NCBI RefSeq assembly: GCF_025949665.1
Contig: NZ_JAPDFT010000004.1
Coordinates: 124,001-188,000 of the forward strand
Reading direction: 5' to 3'
DNA from: Chryseobacterium viscerum
Lineage (GTDB): Bacteria > Bacteroidota > Bacteroidia > Flavobacteriales > Weeksellaceae
DNA: 64,000 nucleotides
This document shows positions 17,645-26,431 of the stretch, piece after piece. A program made the translations under genes and the position numbers. Position 1 is the stretch's first letter. Each line of letters opens with the position of its first letter. Under the pieces are notes generated by a model. That model had not been told where the DNA came from. It saw only the letters and a list, made by a program, of their open reading frames with translations, and made no database searches.

Positions 17645-20050
17645 ATGACAGAATTTGAAGATATTAGTTTAGAAGAAATGATCAGCGATGGATTTGATAT
17701 CGTAGCTGAAGAAATCAATCTTTCCGACTTCGCAGAGACTGATAAAAATTCCGAACAGAAAATATTCCCGATACTTCCCGTAAGAAATATGGTTATGTTC
17801 CCTAATGTAGTAATTCCTATTACAGCAGGGAGAAAAAACTCTATACAGCTTCTTGAGGAAGCACAGAAGAACGGAGATTTCATTGGAATTGTAAGCCAGA
17901 AAAATTCGGATATGGAACAACCTTCCGAAAAAGATATTTATTCTACCGGTACATTGGCTAAGATCATTAAGATCATCAAGCTTCCGGAAGGCAATATTAC
18001 AGCTATAACCAAAGGTTTCCACCGATTCAAGATTAAAAAAATCATTGAAAACCAACCTTATTTCCGGGCAGAAATATCAAAATTAAAAGATACACGTCCT
18101 AAAAATCAAGACGAATACGAGGCATTACTGGAAAACATCAAAGATCTTGCTTTAAAAATCATTGAACTGGATCCGAATATCCCTAATGCCGCAAATTTTG
18201 CGATCAAAAATATTACTAATAATGACGATCTTCTGAATTTCATCTGCACCAATGCTAATTTTTCTTCGATAGCAAAGCAAAAGCTTCTTGAAGAGAAAAA
18301 TCTGATGACGAGAGCGAATCAATGCTACGAAATGATGCATGAAGATTTCAGAAAACTGGAACTGAGAAGTCAGATTCATCAGAAAACCTCCAAGGATCTT
18401 GACAAACAGCAGAGAGAATATTTTCTGAATCAACAGATCAGAACCATCCAGGAAGAATTGGGTGGTGGCCCCGAAAGTGATGTTGAAGATCTTATTGCTA
18501 AGGCTAAGACCAAAAAATGGAGTAAGGAAGTAGAGGAACATTTCCAGAAGGAAATCAGCAGACTGCAACGTCAGAATCCTAATTCTCCGGACTATAATGT
18601 ACAGAGAAATTATCTGGATTTCTTTACGGATCTCCCTTGGGAAACTTATACAAAAGACGTTTTTGATATTGCAAAAGCAGAAAAAGTGCTTGACAAAGCT
18701 CACTTTGGGCTGGAAGATATCAAAAAAAGAATCCTGGAGCACATGGCTGTTTTAAAATTAAAAAACAACATGAAGTCTCCGATTCTACTGTTGGTAGGGC
18801 CTCCGGGGGTTGGTAAAACATCTTTAGGAAAGTCTATTGCAGATGCTCTAGGAAGAAAATACGTAAGATTATCATTAGGCGGCCTTCATGATGAGAGTGA
18901 AATCCGCGGACATAGAAAAACCTATATCGGTGCTATGGCGGGAAGAATTTTACAGTCTATCAAAAAATCCGGCACTTCAAACCCGGTAATTGTTCTTGAT
19001 GAGATAGATAAAATCGGACAGGGTCTTCATGGGGATCCAAGTTCAGCATTGCTGGAGGTTCTTGATCCTGAACAAAATAAGTCTTTCTATGACAATTTCC
19101 TTGAGATGGGTTATGACCTGTCAAAAGTAATGTTTATTGCTACGGCCAATTCTCTTTCAACAATACAGACTCCTCTTTTAGACAGAACGGAGATCATTCA
19201 GATTGCCGGTTATACTTTGGAGGAAAAGATTGAGATTGCAAAAAGACACTTAATCAAGAAACAGCAGGAGGAAAATGGTCTGGATGCAAAATCATTCAAA
19301 CTTGGAAATGCAGAACTTAAGCATATTATAGAAGCCCACACTTCGGAAAGCGGTGTAAGAACTCTGGAGAAAAGAATTGCTGCCGTTGGAAGATGGGTCG
19401 CTCTTCAGACGGCTTTGGTAAAAGAATATGATCCAAAAATTTCACTTGAAAAAGTAGATGAAATTCTGGGGGTTCCAAGACCAAAAAGCTTATCTGAAAT
19501 CACTGGAGTTCCAGGGGTTGTAACAGGTCTTGCCTGGACAAGTGTAGGTGGAGATATTCTTTATATTGAAAGTATTCTAAGCAATGGAAAAGGTTCTTTG
19601 ACAATGACCGGAAATCTTGGAACAGTGATGAAAGAATCTGCTACTATTGCTCTTGAATATATTAAGGCTAAGCATGACGAACTGGGAATTCCTCAGGAGG
19701 AACTGGACAAGAAAAATGTTCACGTACACGTTCCTGAAGGAGCAACTCCTAAGGATGGGCCATCTGCAGGTATTGCAATGCTTACTTCAATGGTTTCTTC
19801 TTTTAAAAATAAGAAGGTAAAACCTCACCTTGCGATGACCGGAGAAATCACCTTAAGAGGAAAAGTACTTCCTGTAGGAGGAATCAAAGAAAAACTTCTT
19901 GCCGCTACAAGAGCCGGAATTAAAGATGTTATCCTTTGTGAAGCCAACAGAAAAGATGTGGAAGAGATCAAAAAAGATTATTTAAAAGGTCTTAATGTAC
20001 ATTATGTAAGCAGAATGGAAGAAGTCATTGATATCGCCATTGAAGAATAA
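17645..20050 (+). CDS. lon: ATP-dependent protease La (Lon)
   Basis: Cytoplasmic AAA+ serine protease that removes misfolded and regulatory proteins. An N-terminal substrate-binding domain covers about 40-240, the AAA+ module has Walker A GPPGVGKT near 385 and Walker B VIVLDEIDK near 455, and the C-terminal protease domain has the catalytic Ser in PKDGPSAG and the Lys near GGIKEKLLAA. The 801-aa length is normal. ATG at 17645 is preferred to an in-frame TTG two codons earlier. A strong hairpin terminator follows. Confidence 0.95.
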   Translation: MTEFEDISLEEMISDGFDIVAEEINLSDFAETDKNSEQKIFPILPVRNMVMFPNVVIPITAGRKNSIQLLEEAQKNGDFIGIVSQKNSDMEQPSEKDIYSTGTLAKIIKIIKLPEGNITAITKGFHRFKIKKIIENQPYFRAEISKLKDTRPKNQDEYEALLENIKDLALKIIELDPNIPNAANFAIKNITNNDDLLNFICTNANFSSIAKQKLLEEKNLMTRANQCYEMMHEDFRKLELRSQIHQKTSKDLDKQQREYFLNQQIRTIQEELGGGPESDVEDLIAKAKTKKWSKEVEEHFQKEISRLQRQNPNSPDYNVQRNYLDFFTDLPWETYTKDVFDIAKAEKVLDKAHFGLEDIKKRILEHMAVLKLKNNMKSPILLLVGPPGVGKTSLGKSIADALGRKYVRLSLGGLHDESEIRGHRKTYIGAMAGRILQSIKKSGTSNPVIVLDEIDKIGQGLHGDPSSALLEVLDPEQNKSFYDNFLEMGYDLSKVMFIATANSLSTIQTPLLDRTEIIQIAGYTLEEKIEIAKRHLIKKQQEENGLDAKSFKLGNAELKHIIEAHTSESGVRTLEKRIAAVGRWVALQTALVKEYDPKISLEKVDEILGVPRPKSLSEITGVPGVVTGLAWTSVGGDILYIESILSNGKGSLTMTGNLGTVMKESATIALEYIKAKHDELGIPQEELDKKNVHVHVPEGATPKDGPSAGIAMLTSMVSSFKNKKVKPHLAMTGEITLRGKVLPVGGIKEKLLAATRAGIKDVILCEANRKDVEEIKKDYLKGLNVHYVSRMEEVIDIAIEE

Positions 20051-20080
20051 ACAACTTTAACATATTAACTTCTCAATAAG

Positions 20081-20118
20081 GAAACACGTTCTGAGTATCA
20101 GAGCGTGTTTCTGTTTTA
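20081..20118 (+). terminator. lon terminator
   Basis: Stem GAAACACG-TCTGA / TCAGA-CGTGTTTC with a short loop, followed by a T-rich run, 30 bp past the lon stop. Confidence 0.85.
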
Positions 20119-20255
20119 TAAACAAATACATACTTTTCTTCATTACGTGGAATAAAATTTGATGCAATAGAATAAAATTCTGAGGATTGAATAAAAAAAT
20201 TTTTCAATTCAGAGGGGTTTTCTTACTTTTATTCCACACTGCAGATTTTTAGATT

Positions 20256-21368
20256 ATGAATTTTCTTCGACTTCCTTTCCTTGTCAAGCTTACGCTCGTT
20301 GTGATCTCCATCATTGGCCTTGGCTATCTTCTGGCATTAGGACAGAGTATTTTAGCTCCGTTTTTCCTTGCATTCCTTATGGCCATGCTGTTTTTGCCAG
20401 CGGCAACTTTCATGGAAAGAAAGTTAAGATTTCCAAGATCAATGTCCACAATGACCTCAGTGTTCATCATGTTGATCATTTTAGGTGGAATCATTTACTT
20501 TTTCACCAATCAGTTATCTGACTTCAGTAAGGATCTTCCTCATCTCAGTGAGCAGTTTACAACTGTTTTTAATGGTCTGCAGCATTGGGTTTCCAAAACA
20601 TTCAATGTGAAAGTAGATGAGCAGGTAGATTATATCAACCAAGGACTGAATAAACTCCTGTCTTCTTCAGGGGCTATTTTAGGATTTACTTTTGGGATTT
20701 TCTCCACGGGATTCGGCTTTATTATATTTTTCACCCTGTTTTTTATCTTTATTTTAAATTACAGAAGGCTTTTAAATAACTTTATCGTTACCGTTTTCAA
20801 CGAAAGACATAAATCAAGTGTACAGGAAGCTGTAAATGAGATTCGTATCATGACCAAGAAATACATCTTCGGGCTTTTTCTTCAGGTAATTATCGTATCC
20901 GTTCTTACTTCCACTCTTCTTACAATTCTGGGAGTGAAATACGCTATTCTTTTAGGGGTTCTTACTGGGTTATTAAACGTTATTCCATACCTTGGAATTT
21001 TTATTTCACTTTTAATTTCCTGTTTTATAGCTTTTGCAACTTCTACTCCTTCAACGTGTATTTATGTTGCTTTGGGATATATTGCCATTCACGCAGTAGA
21101 CGGAAATATTGTTCTTCCATTTGTGGTCGGCTCCAAAGTAAAAATTAATGCTTTATTTTCTTTTATTGGTATTCTTTTAGGAGAGCATCTTTGGGGAATT
21201 GCAGGTATGTTCCTGTGTATTCCGGCGATTGCCATTATTAAGATTATTTGTGAAAGAGTAGACGATCTTAAACCTTGGGGAAGATTGCTTGGGGAAGAAC
21301 CGGGACCTCATAAGAAGAAGAAAACTTATAAGATTTCCAAGAATATTACGCTGAAGGAGATGGACTGA
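20256..21368 (+). CDS. AI-2E family transporter
   Basis: A 370-aa polytopic inner-membrane protein with seven or eight helices of the AI-2 exporter-like family (formerly UPF0118/PerM). Characteristic features are paired N-terminal helices, a soluble stretch around 90-140 and a conserved C-terminal membrane block with PYLGIFIS and GILLGEHLWGIAGM. Members have been linked to Na+/H+ exchange and AI-2 export; the substrate here is unknown. It is a single gene ending 89 bp before a bidirectional terminator. Confidence 0.88.
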   Translation: MNFLRLPFLVKLTLVVISIIGLGYLLALGQSILAPFFLAFLMAMLFLPAATFMERKLRFPRSMSTMTSVFIMLIILGGIIYFFTNQLSDFSKDLPHLSEQFTTVFNGLQHWVSKTFNVKVDEQVDYINQGLNKLLSSSGAILGFTFGIFSTGFGFIIFFTLFFIFILNYRRLLNNFIVTVFNERHKSSVQEAVNEIRIMTKKYIFGLFLQVIIVSVLTSTLLTILGVKYAILLGVLTGLLNVIPYLGIFISLLISCFIAFATSTPSTCIYVALGYIAIHAVDGNIVLPFVVGSKVKINALFSFIGILLGEHLWGIAGMFLCIPAIAIIKIICERVDDLKPWGRLLGEEPGPHKKKKTYKISKNITLKEMD

Positions 21369-21456
21369 TCATGAATAATGAGTGATAAGTAATAGACAAA
21401 GGACAATAACTAATATAGTCCACCTTTGAATGCTTAAACTTTGGACTTTAAATAAC

Positions 21457-21490
21457 AAAGACTGCCTTTTTCAAGACAGTCTTTTTATTT
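21457..21490. terminator. bidirectional terminator
   Basis: AAAGACTG / CAGTCTTT stem followed by T-run. It separates the AI-2E gene from the convergent leader-peptide gene that ends 4 bp away. Confidence 0.75.
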
Positions 21491-21493
21491 TTG

Positions 21494-21742
21494 TTATGAA
21501 AGAGGACACAAAGGACTTGTTCCATTTGGACAAGCATCTGTACATAGGATATAGTTCTGACTGTCCGGACAGTAACCATAAGTCGGGCCTCCGGGTTCTC
21601 CTCCAGGACCACCTAAACAAGGATCTCCCGGTGGAATTTTACATGGACATCCTATTGGGCCAATATCACATTTTCCAATACCTACTCCTCCCTGGATTTC
21701 TCTTAAATCCGTGCGGCTTAATTTTTTAAGATTTTTTTGCAT
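21494..21742 (-). CDS. double-glycine leader peptide, Cys/Pro/Gly-rich (bacteriocin-like)
   Basis: An 82-aa peptide. The N-terminal 19 residues match the flavobacterial leader pattern K-N-L-K-K-L-S-R-T-D-L-x-x-I-Q-G-G, ending in a Gly-Gly processing site. The mature part (about 63 aa) contains eight cysteines and is rich in Gly and Pro, so it could form four disulfides or be modified. Such leaders are cut and exported by C39-peptidase ABC transporters; none is nearby. Annotated relatives in Chryseobacterium are called 'bacteriocin-like protein'; activity is unproven. The opposite strand has an open frame across this gene, judged a shadow. Confidence 0.75.
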   Translation of the reverse strand: MQKNLKKLSRTDLREIQGGVGIGKCDIGPIGCPCKIPPGDPCLGGPGGEPGGPTYGYCPDSQNYILCTDACPNGTSPLCPLS

Positions 21743-21767
21743 GAGTTATTAGTTTTAATTTGCATTT

Positions 21768-21795
21768 CGAAGATATACAATAAAAATTACACAAA
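21768..21795 (-). promoter_or_regulatory. possible promoter for the leader peptide
   Basis: Minus-strand TTTG (21795-21792), a 16-bp spacer and TATCTTCG (21775-21768, one mismatch to TAnnTTTG), 25 bp before the start codon. Confidence 0.35.
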
Positions 21796-21871
21796 AGCAC
21801 TAATTAACGTACATTAACAATTGATTTCATATTTTATGTTAAATCAAACTCAACATATCCTATTTTTATTT

Positions 21872-21879
21872 TACATTTG
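21872..21879 (+). promoter_or_regulatory. promoter -7 element for doxX
   Basis: TACATTTG matches TAnnTTTG and ends 17 bp before the doxX start, giving a very short leader. No clear -33 element is seen. Confidence 0.45.
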
Positions 21880-21896
21880 ATATTAAATCATCAATC

Positions 21897-22274
21897 ATGA
21901 AAATAATAAAATTCATTTTATGCTTACTTTTCGGGCTTATGTTTATTAATGCCGGATTAAACAAGTTTTTTAATTATATGCCCATGGAGAAACCCACTCC
22001 GGAGCAGATGAAACTTTTCGCAGCTTTTGGAGAAATCAGCTGGCTGATGCCATTAGTGGGTGTTGTAGAAATCATTGGTGGCTTATTATTCATTTTTCCA
22101 AAAACAAGAGCACTGGGAGCTATTGTTATTCTACCTGTCATGGTAGGAATTGTCACCCATGTGTTCACTATGGATAAATCTCCAATGGGAATGGGGATTG
22201 CCGGTGTGATGTTCCTGATCAATCTTTGGATGATTATTGACAACAAGGAAAAATATAAACATTTAGTTTCTTAA
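21897..22274 (+). CDS. DoxX family membrane protein
   Basis: A 125-aa inner-membrane protein with four predicted helices. The first helix contains G-L-M-F-I-N-A-G-L-N-K-F, the typical DoxX N-terminal pattern, and the third region has the GALGA-like RALGAIVILP segment. DoxX relatives act in redox stress, thiosulfate oxidation or as unknown quinone-linked proteins; the substrate here is unknown. It is a single gene between two intergenic repeats. Confidence 0.82.
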   Translation: MKIIKFILCLLFGLMFINAGLNKFFNYMPMEKPTPEQMKLFAAFGEISWLMPLVGVVEIIGGLLFIFPKTRALGAIVILPVMVGIVTHVFTMDKSPMGMGIAGVMFLINLWMIIDNKEKYKHLVS

Positions 22275-22278
22275 GGTT

Positions 22279-22382
22279 GCAGATAATAGGTTATAGGTTG
22301 CAGTTTTTATGGTGTTCAATTAAAATTTACTGTTGTTAATCAGTTTGAAAGACGCACTAAAAACTACAACCTATCATCTGCT
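22279..22382. repeat. 104-bp inverted repeat between convergent genes
   Basis: Left arm GCAGATAATAGG...GTTGCAGTTTTTA and right arm TAAAAACTACAACCTATCATCTGC are imperfect complements. The element fills the gap between the doxX stop and the acyl-CoA dehydrogenase stop. The unit also contains a short internal direct repeat (GGTTGCAG / AGGTTATAGGTTGCAG). It may serve as a shared terminator. Confidence 0.6.
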
Positions 22383-22384
22383 CC

Positions 22385-23743
22385 CTATACGAAAGCACTG
22401 AAGCCTGTAATGGAGCGTCCTACAATTAATGAATTGATTTCTTTCGTTCCTTCATAGGAATAAATAGCTTCAGCATCGGCAACAAATCTGGCTACATCGT
22501 ACTCCAGCAGAATTCCGTTTCCTCCCATCACCTCTCTTGCCCTGGAAACAATATCTCTTGTTCTGAGTGTACAGAAAACTTTAGCTAAAGAAGCATGTTC
22601 ATCTTTTAAAATCCCTTCATCCTGCATTTCGGACAACCTGAAAACCATAGTTTGCATCGCAGTAAGATTTGACAGCATTTCTACCAGATGCCCCTGAATC
22701 ATTTGAAACGAAGCAATAGGTCTTCCAAACTGCTCTCTTTTTCGGGTATAATCCAAAGCACTTTCATAAGCTCCGCGTGCGCAGCCTGTAGCCATCCAAG
22801 CTACTCCCGCCCTGGTCATTCTCAGTACTTTTCCGGTATCTTTAAAGGAATTGGCATTCTGCAAACGGTTTTCTTCAGTTACAAGGCAGTCTTTTAAAGT
22901 AATCAATCCATTCTGAACAATCCTTAAAGCCATTTTCCCCTTGATTTTTTCTACAGAATATCCAGGATTATCTTTTTCTACAATAAACCCCTTCACTTCA
23001 CCACTGTCCAGATCTCTTGCCCAGATAATGATAAGATCTGCAAAAGTGGCATTCCCAATCCATTTTTTCTGACCATTCAAAACCCAGCCTTCCGGTGTTT
23101 TTTTACAGGTTACCGTAAGTCCGCCCGCAGCACCGGAACCCACTTCCGGCTCCGTAAGCCCAAAGGCTCCTATTTTTTCAAATTTCTGCATCTGTGGAAG
23201 CCATTTCTGCTTCTGCTCTTCAGATCCGCAGATATAGATAGAACCCATTGCCAGCCCGGATTGTACTCCGAAAAATGTAGCTATAGAGGCATCCACTCTT
23301 GCCATTTCCATCGCGATAACACCTTCCATCAGGAAAGGCATTCCGGGGCAGCCATAGCCCTCATAAGTAACACCGCAGATATCAAGCTTCTGGAATTTCG
23401 GAATCAATTCAAAAGGGAATTCGTCTCTGAGCCAATAATGATTCACCAGAGGTTTTACTTCTTTTTCCATAAAAGCTCTTACTTTAAGCTGAATTTCACG
23501 CTGTTCAGGAGTAAGGGTATGGTAGATATCATAAAAATCTCCATCAATAGGAGGTAGTTCTTTCTTTTTCTTTTCCGGATCAAGCATTTTCATGAGCCCG
23601 GAAAGCTGTTTATCATCCAGTTTTGAAAAATTATGCATCAGTTTTGAAAGATCCACCTTCTGAGAAATGGCACTCAACTGATCAAAATCTATGGATGTGA
23701 ATAGTCCTATTACGTTTCTGATTTTGGAAAAGGTATTTGACAT
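22385..23743 (-). CDS. acyl-CoA dehydrogenase, glutaryl-CoA dehydrogenase-like
   Basis: FAD-dependent acyl-CoA dehydrogenase of 452 aa. The FAD/substrate signatures FGLTEPEVGS (about 203) and the C-terminal YEGTKEINSLIVGRSITG (about 428, with the catalytic Glu) resemble glutaryl-CoA dehydrogenase, which acts in lysine/tryptophan breakdown. An extra 50-60 residue N-terminal extension precedes the usual domain. An upstream in-frame start would add 19 residues, but the ATG at 23743 begins the conserved-looking sequence (MSNTF). Glutaryl-CoA as substrate is inferred from similarity. Confidence 0.85.
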   Translation of the reverse strand: MSNTFSKIRNVIGLFTSIDFDQLSAISQKVDLSKLMHNFSKLDDKQLSGLMKMLDPEKKKKELPPIDGDFYDIYHTLTPEQREIQLKVRAFMEKEVKPLVNHYWLRDEFPFELIPKFQKLDICGVTYEGYGCPGMPFLMEGVIAMEMARVDASIATFFGVQSGLAMGSIYICGSEEQKQKWLPQMQKFEKIGAFGLTEPEVGSGAAGGLTVTCKKTPEGWVLNGQKKWIGNATFADLIIIWARDLDSGEVKGFIVEKDNPGYSVEKIKGKMALRIVQNGLITLKDCLVTEENRLQNANSFKDTGKVLRMTRAGVAWMATGCARGAYESALDYTRKREQFGRPIASFQMIQGHLVEMLSNLTAMQTMVFRLSEMQDEGILKDEHASLAKVFCTLRTRDIVSRAREVMGGNGILLEYDVARFVADAEAIYSYEGTKEINSLIVGRSITGFSAFV

Positions 23744-23877
23744 AGTGATAGATTGTAGTTTTGGTTTGTAAAAGATAAGCAAAAATTGCTCCGAAAGCAA
23801 AGCACCAGGTCCTGCTCTATTTTACAAAACACTTAATTTCAATCAATTAAAACATCATACTTTATTTACAAGCTTTT

Positions 23878-23885
23878 TACTTTTG
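23878..23885 (+). promoter_or_regulatory. promoter -7 element for the DUF4349 gene
   Basis: TACTTTTG matches TAnnTTTG and lies 66 bp before the start codon. No clear -33 element. Confidence 0.4.
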
Positions 23886-23951
23886 ATTTTCAAGCGTTAC
23901 AAAAGATCCTGACTGAACTTTGACTTCAGGAAAACAATAAAAATCAACGCT

Positions 23952-24863
23952 ATGAAAACGACTTACATTAAATTATCTCTATCTGCTGTTATTTTACTAG
24001 GTATTTATTCATGTAAAAAAGGCGAAGTTTCTTCAACAGATCTTGATGCCTATGCTACAACAGATTCAGCATCTGCTATTGTTTCAGACAGTATTTCATC
24101 TGTTGCAGATATGAAGGTAAAGGACAAACAGTTCATTAAGACCGCAGATGTGAATATGGAAGTAAAAGATGTGTATAATGCAACTGTTGCCATTGAAAAA
24201 TCAGTACAGGAGCTTGGAGGATTTGTTACAAATAGCAATCTTCAGAGTAATGTGCTTTCTGAAAACACCTACAACACATCTAATGAAGAAGCTATGCTGA
24301 TCAAGAAATATCAGACAGAGAACAGGATGCAAGTGCGTATTCCTACGGAAAAGCTCGGTGAACTTTTAACAGCAATCAATACAAATAAATTATTTCTTAA
24401 TTCAAGATCCATCAATGCTGAGGATGTGACGGCCAACATCAAATATTCTGAACTGGAAGGAAAAAGAAATCAAAAAACTTCTGAAAATATCAGCAAACTG
24501 AAAACAAATAAAGATAAAATAACACTGGACAATGAAAATATGTCTGAAGGAAATCTTCAAAAACTGCAGAGTATGAATATGACAGACGATTTGAAATACA
24601 GCACGATTGACATCTACATCAAAGAACCTCAATTGCGCATTGCTGAAATTGCTGTTACCAACACAACAAGTATTGACAATAAGTATAAATACAATTTCAT
24701 CTATGATGCTAAAGATGGTTTTGTATACGGATTCTATCTGATTCAGAGAATCATAGTAGCTCTTATCAATGTATGGCCACTTTTATTAATTGCTGCTGCA
24801 ATCCTCTATTTTTTAAGAAAAAGAAAAATTTCAAAACCTGAACATTCAAAAATACAGGAATAA
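23952..24863 (+). CDS. DUF4349 domain-containing lipoprotein
   Basis: A 303-aa protein with a lipobox (YSC, Cys near residue 21), a Ser/Asp-rich linker, an extracytoplasmic DUF4349 domain (about 60-240, with KTADVNMEVKDV early and a central coiled coil) and a C-terminal membrane helix (about 270-290) followed by a basic tail. The double anchor is typical of the family, which is of unknown function. A clear terminator follows. Confidence 0.8.
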   Translation: MKTTYIKLSLSAVILLGIYSCKKGEVSSTDLDAYATTDSASAIVSDSISSVADMKVKDKQFIKTADVNMEVKDVYNATVAIEKSVQELGGFVTNSNLQSNVLSENTYNTSNEEAMLIKKYQTENRMQVRIPTEKLGELLTAINTNKLFLNSRSINAEDVTANIKYSELEGKRNQKTSENISKLKTNKDKITLDNENMSEGNLQKLQSMNMTDDLKYSTIDIYIKEPQLRIAEIAVTNTTSIDNKYKYNFIYDAKDGFVYGFYLIQRIIVALINVWPLLLIAAAILYFLRKRKISKPEHSKIQE

Positions 24864-24911
24864 AAAACCATCCTAACCAATTGGTTATCATCATAATTTT
24901 AGATTTTACAG

Positions 24912-24944
24912 CCTCCTGTTTTCGGGAGGTTTTTATTTTTTTTT
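24912..24944 (+). terminator. terminator after the DUF4349 gene
   Basis: CCTCC-TGTTTTCG-GGAGG stem-loop followed by a long T-run, about 50 bp past the stop. Confidence 0.85.
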
Positions 24945-24955
24945 GAAAAAAAAAC

Positions 24956-24987
24956 TGTAACGATTGTAATGCCTGCTTTACCTACTA
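24956..24987 (+). promoter_or_regulatory. possible ECF-type promoter for the TraB-sigma operon
   Basis: TGTAAC, a 19-bp spacer and CCTACTA resemble the TGTAAC / CGTCTA-like boxes of some Bacteroidota ECF sigma promoters. It is 34 bp before the TraB gene. If real, the sigma factor of this operon may control its own transcription. Weak match. Confidence 0.3.
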
Positions 24988-25021
24988 TTTAAAAGAAAAA
25001 AAAATCAAAAAAAATAATACT

Positions 25022-25897
25022 ATGAAAAATTTAATAAAACTCGGAGCTGCAGTGTTATTATCACTGAATTCAATGACAACAAATGCTCAAAGTAAAAGTT
25101 CTGAAAAAGACAACAGCCTGCTTTGGGAAGTCTCAGGGAACGGTCTCTCTAAGCCTTCCTACATTACCGGAACTTTTCATATCTTATGCAGTAAAGATTT
25201 TGAAATAAAACCTAAAGTATTGAAAGCTCTTGAGAAATCTGAAAACTTTGTCATGGAAATCAATTATACAGATCCCGCTGAAATGATGTCACTGCAAAAA
25301 ATGTTTACTGCAGATAAAAAAATATCTGATCAGCTTTCTTCTGATGAAGCTAAAGAATTGAATACTATTCTTGCCAATTATGGAACTGATCTGAAAAGCA
25401 TAGATTCTTCAAGCCCTCAGGCGCTGTATGCTCTGCTTTCCACAAAGGCTATTCCATGTCCAAAGACTGAAATAAAACTTTACGAAATGGAACTTCTGCA
25501 GAAAGCAATAAAAGACAAGAAGAGCATCAGAGGATTGGAGAAAGTAGAGGACCAGATGAAGTCTATTAACAAAGCTTATGATCTGAAAAGCACCATCACC
25601 CAACTGAAAATGGATAAGGAATATGAAATATTATTCAGGCAGATGATCGAAGCTTTTAAAAATGAAAATGTACAATCTCTTTACAATCTTTTTAAGGATG
25701 AAAGATTTATGAATTCCCAACAGGAAAAAGCAATGCTGACTGACAGAAATCAAAACTGGGTAAAAATAATGCCGGAAATGATGAAAAAAGAAGGTTCCTT
25801 CTTTGCTGTCGGGGGATCTCATCTTATGGGTAAAAACGGAATTATTCCTCTTCTTCAGGCAAAAGGCTACACCGTAAAACCTGTATCAGGTTTATAA
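25022..25897 (+). CDS. TraB/GumN family protein
   Basis: A 291-aa exported protein with an Ala-type signal peptide (cut near residue 22). It has the TraB/GumN N-terminal signature WEVSGNG...YITGTFH and the C-terminal F-F-A-V-G-G-S-H-L-M-G motif, whose G-x-x-H elements resemble the Tiki-type metalloprotease fold. Protease activity is plausible but unproven. It is followed 24 bp later by an ECF sigma factor gene, so it may sense or answer envelope stress. Confidence 0.82.
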   Translation: MKNLIKLGAAVLLSLNSMTTNAQSKSSEKDNSLLWEVSGNGLSKPSYITGTFHILCSKDFEIKPKVLKALEKSENFVMEINYTDPAEMMSLQKMFTADKKISDQLSSDEAKELNTILANYGTDLKSIDSSSPQALYALLSTKAIPCPKTEIKLYEMELLQKAIKDKKSIRGLEKVEDQMKSINKAYDLKSTITQLKMDKEYEILFRQMIEAFKNENVQSLYNLFKDERFMNSQQEKAMLTDRNQNWVKIMPEMMKKEGSFFAVGGSHLMGKNGIIPLLQAKGYTVKPVSGL

Positions 25898-25921
25898 CCA
25901 TAACCAAACCACGAAAAGACT

Positions 25922-26431
25922 GTGAGCAATCCCACTGAAACTGCTTTTTTAAAGCTTGTCAACCAGCACAAAGGTATTTTATATAAAGCCTCGCGGATCT
26001 ATGCAGATTCTATAGAAGACCGCGAAGACCTGCAGCAGGAGATTCTTATCCAGCTTTGGAAATCCTATCAGAATTTCAAAGGAAACAGTGAGTTTTCCAC
26101 CTGGATGTATCGGGTTGCCATCAATACTGCGATTACGTATTTAAAAAAGGAAAAAAAGAGATCCAATAACCATACAGATGCTCCTTCCCATTTTGAAGTA
26201 CAGCAGGAAGATTATAATCCCACAAAAGACAGACAACTGGAAATCTTCTATACTGCCGTTCAGGAACTAAACTCTTTAGAAAAAGCCGTCATATTTTATT
26301 TCATGGAAGGGATGTCACATAAAGAAATAGGAAATAATTTAGGTCTCAGCGAAGGCAATGCCCGCGTAAAACTCAACAGAACAAAAGAAAAAATACAGCA
26401 AATCATAAAAAAATCAGGCTATGAATTTTGA
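25922..26431 (+). CDS. ECF RNA polymerase sigma factor
   Basis: A 169-aa sigma-70 family protein with only regions 2 (about 15-80; DREDLQQEILIQLW and FSTWMYRVAINTAITYLKK) and 4 (about 105-165; LNSLEKAVIFYFMEG and HKEIGNNLGLSEGNARVKLNR). The start is GTG. The end overlaps the following membrane protein gene by 11 bp. Coupling suggests that the membrane protein is its anti-sigma partner, although no classical anti-sigma motif is present. Confidence 0.9.
   Translation: MSNPTETAFLKLVNQHKGILYKASRIYADSIEDREDLQQEILIQLWKSYQNFKGNSEFSTWMYRVAINTAITYLKKEKKRSNNHTDAPSHFEVQQEDYNPTKDRQLEIFYTAVQELNSLEKAVIFYFMEGMSHKEIGNNLGLSEGNARVKLNRTKEKIQQIIKKSGYEF

Noticed and set aside
18152..18742. 196-codon frame antisense to lon
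   Set aside because: Hydrophobic Phe/Leu/Ile-rich product typical of a shadow of a Lys/Glu-rich gene; no start signal.
21430..21729. Open frame of 99 codons on the plus strand across the leader-peptide gene
   Set aside because: It starts inside a terminator and lies antisense to a peptide with a convincing Gly-Gly leader; its product has no recognisable feature.
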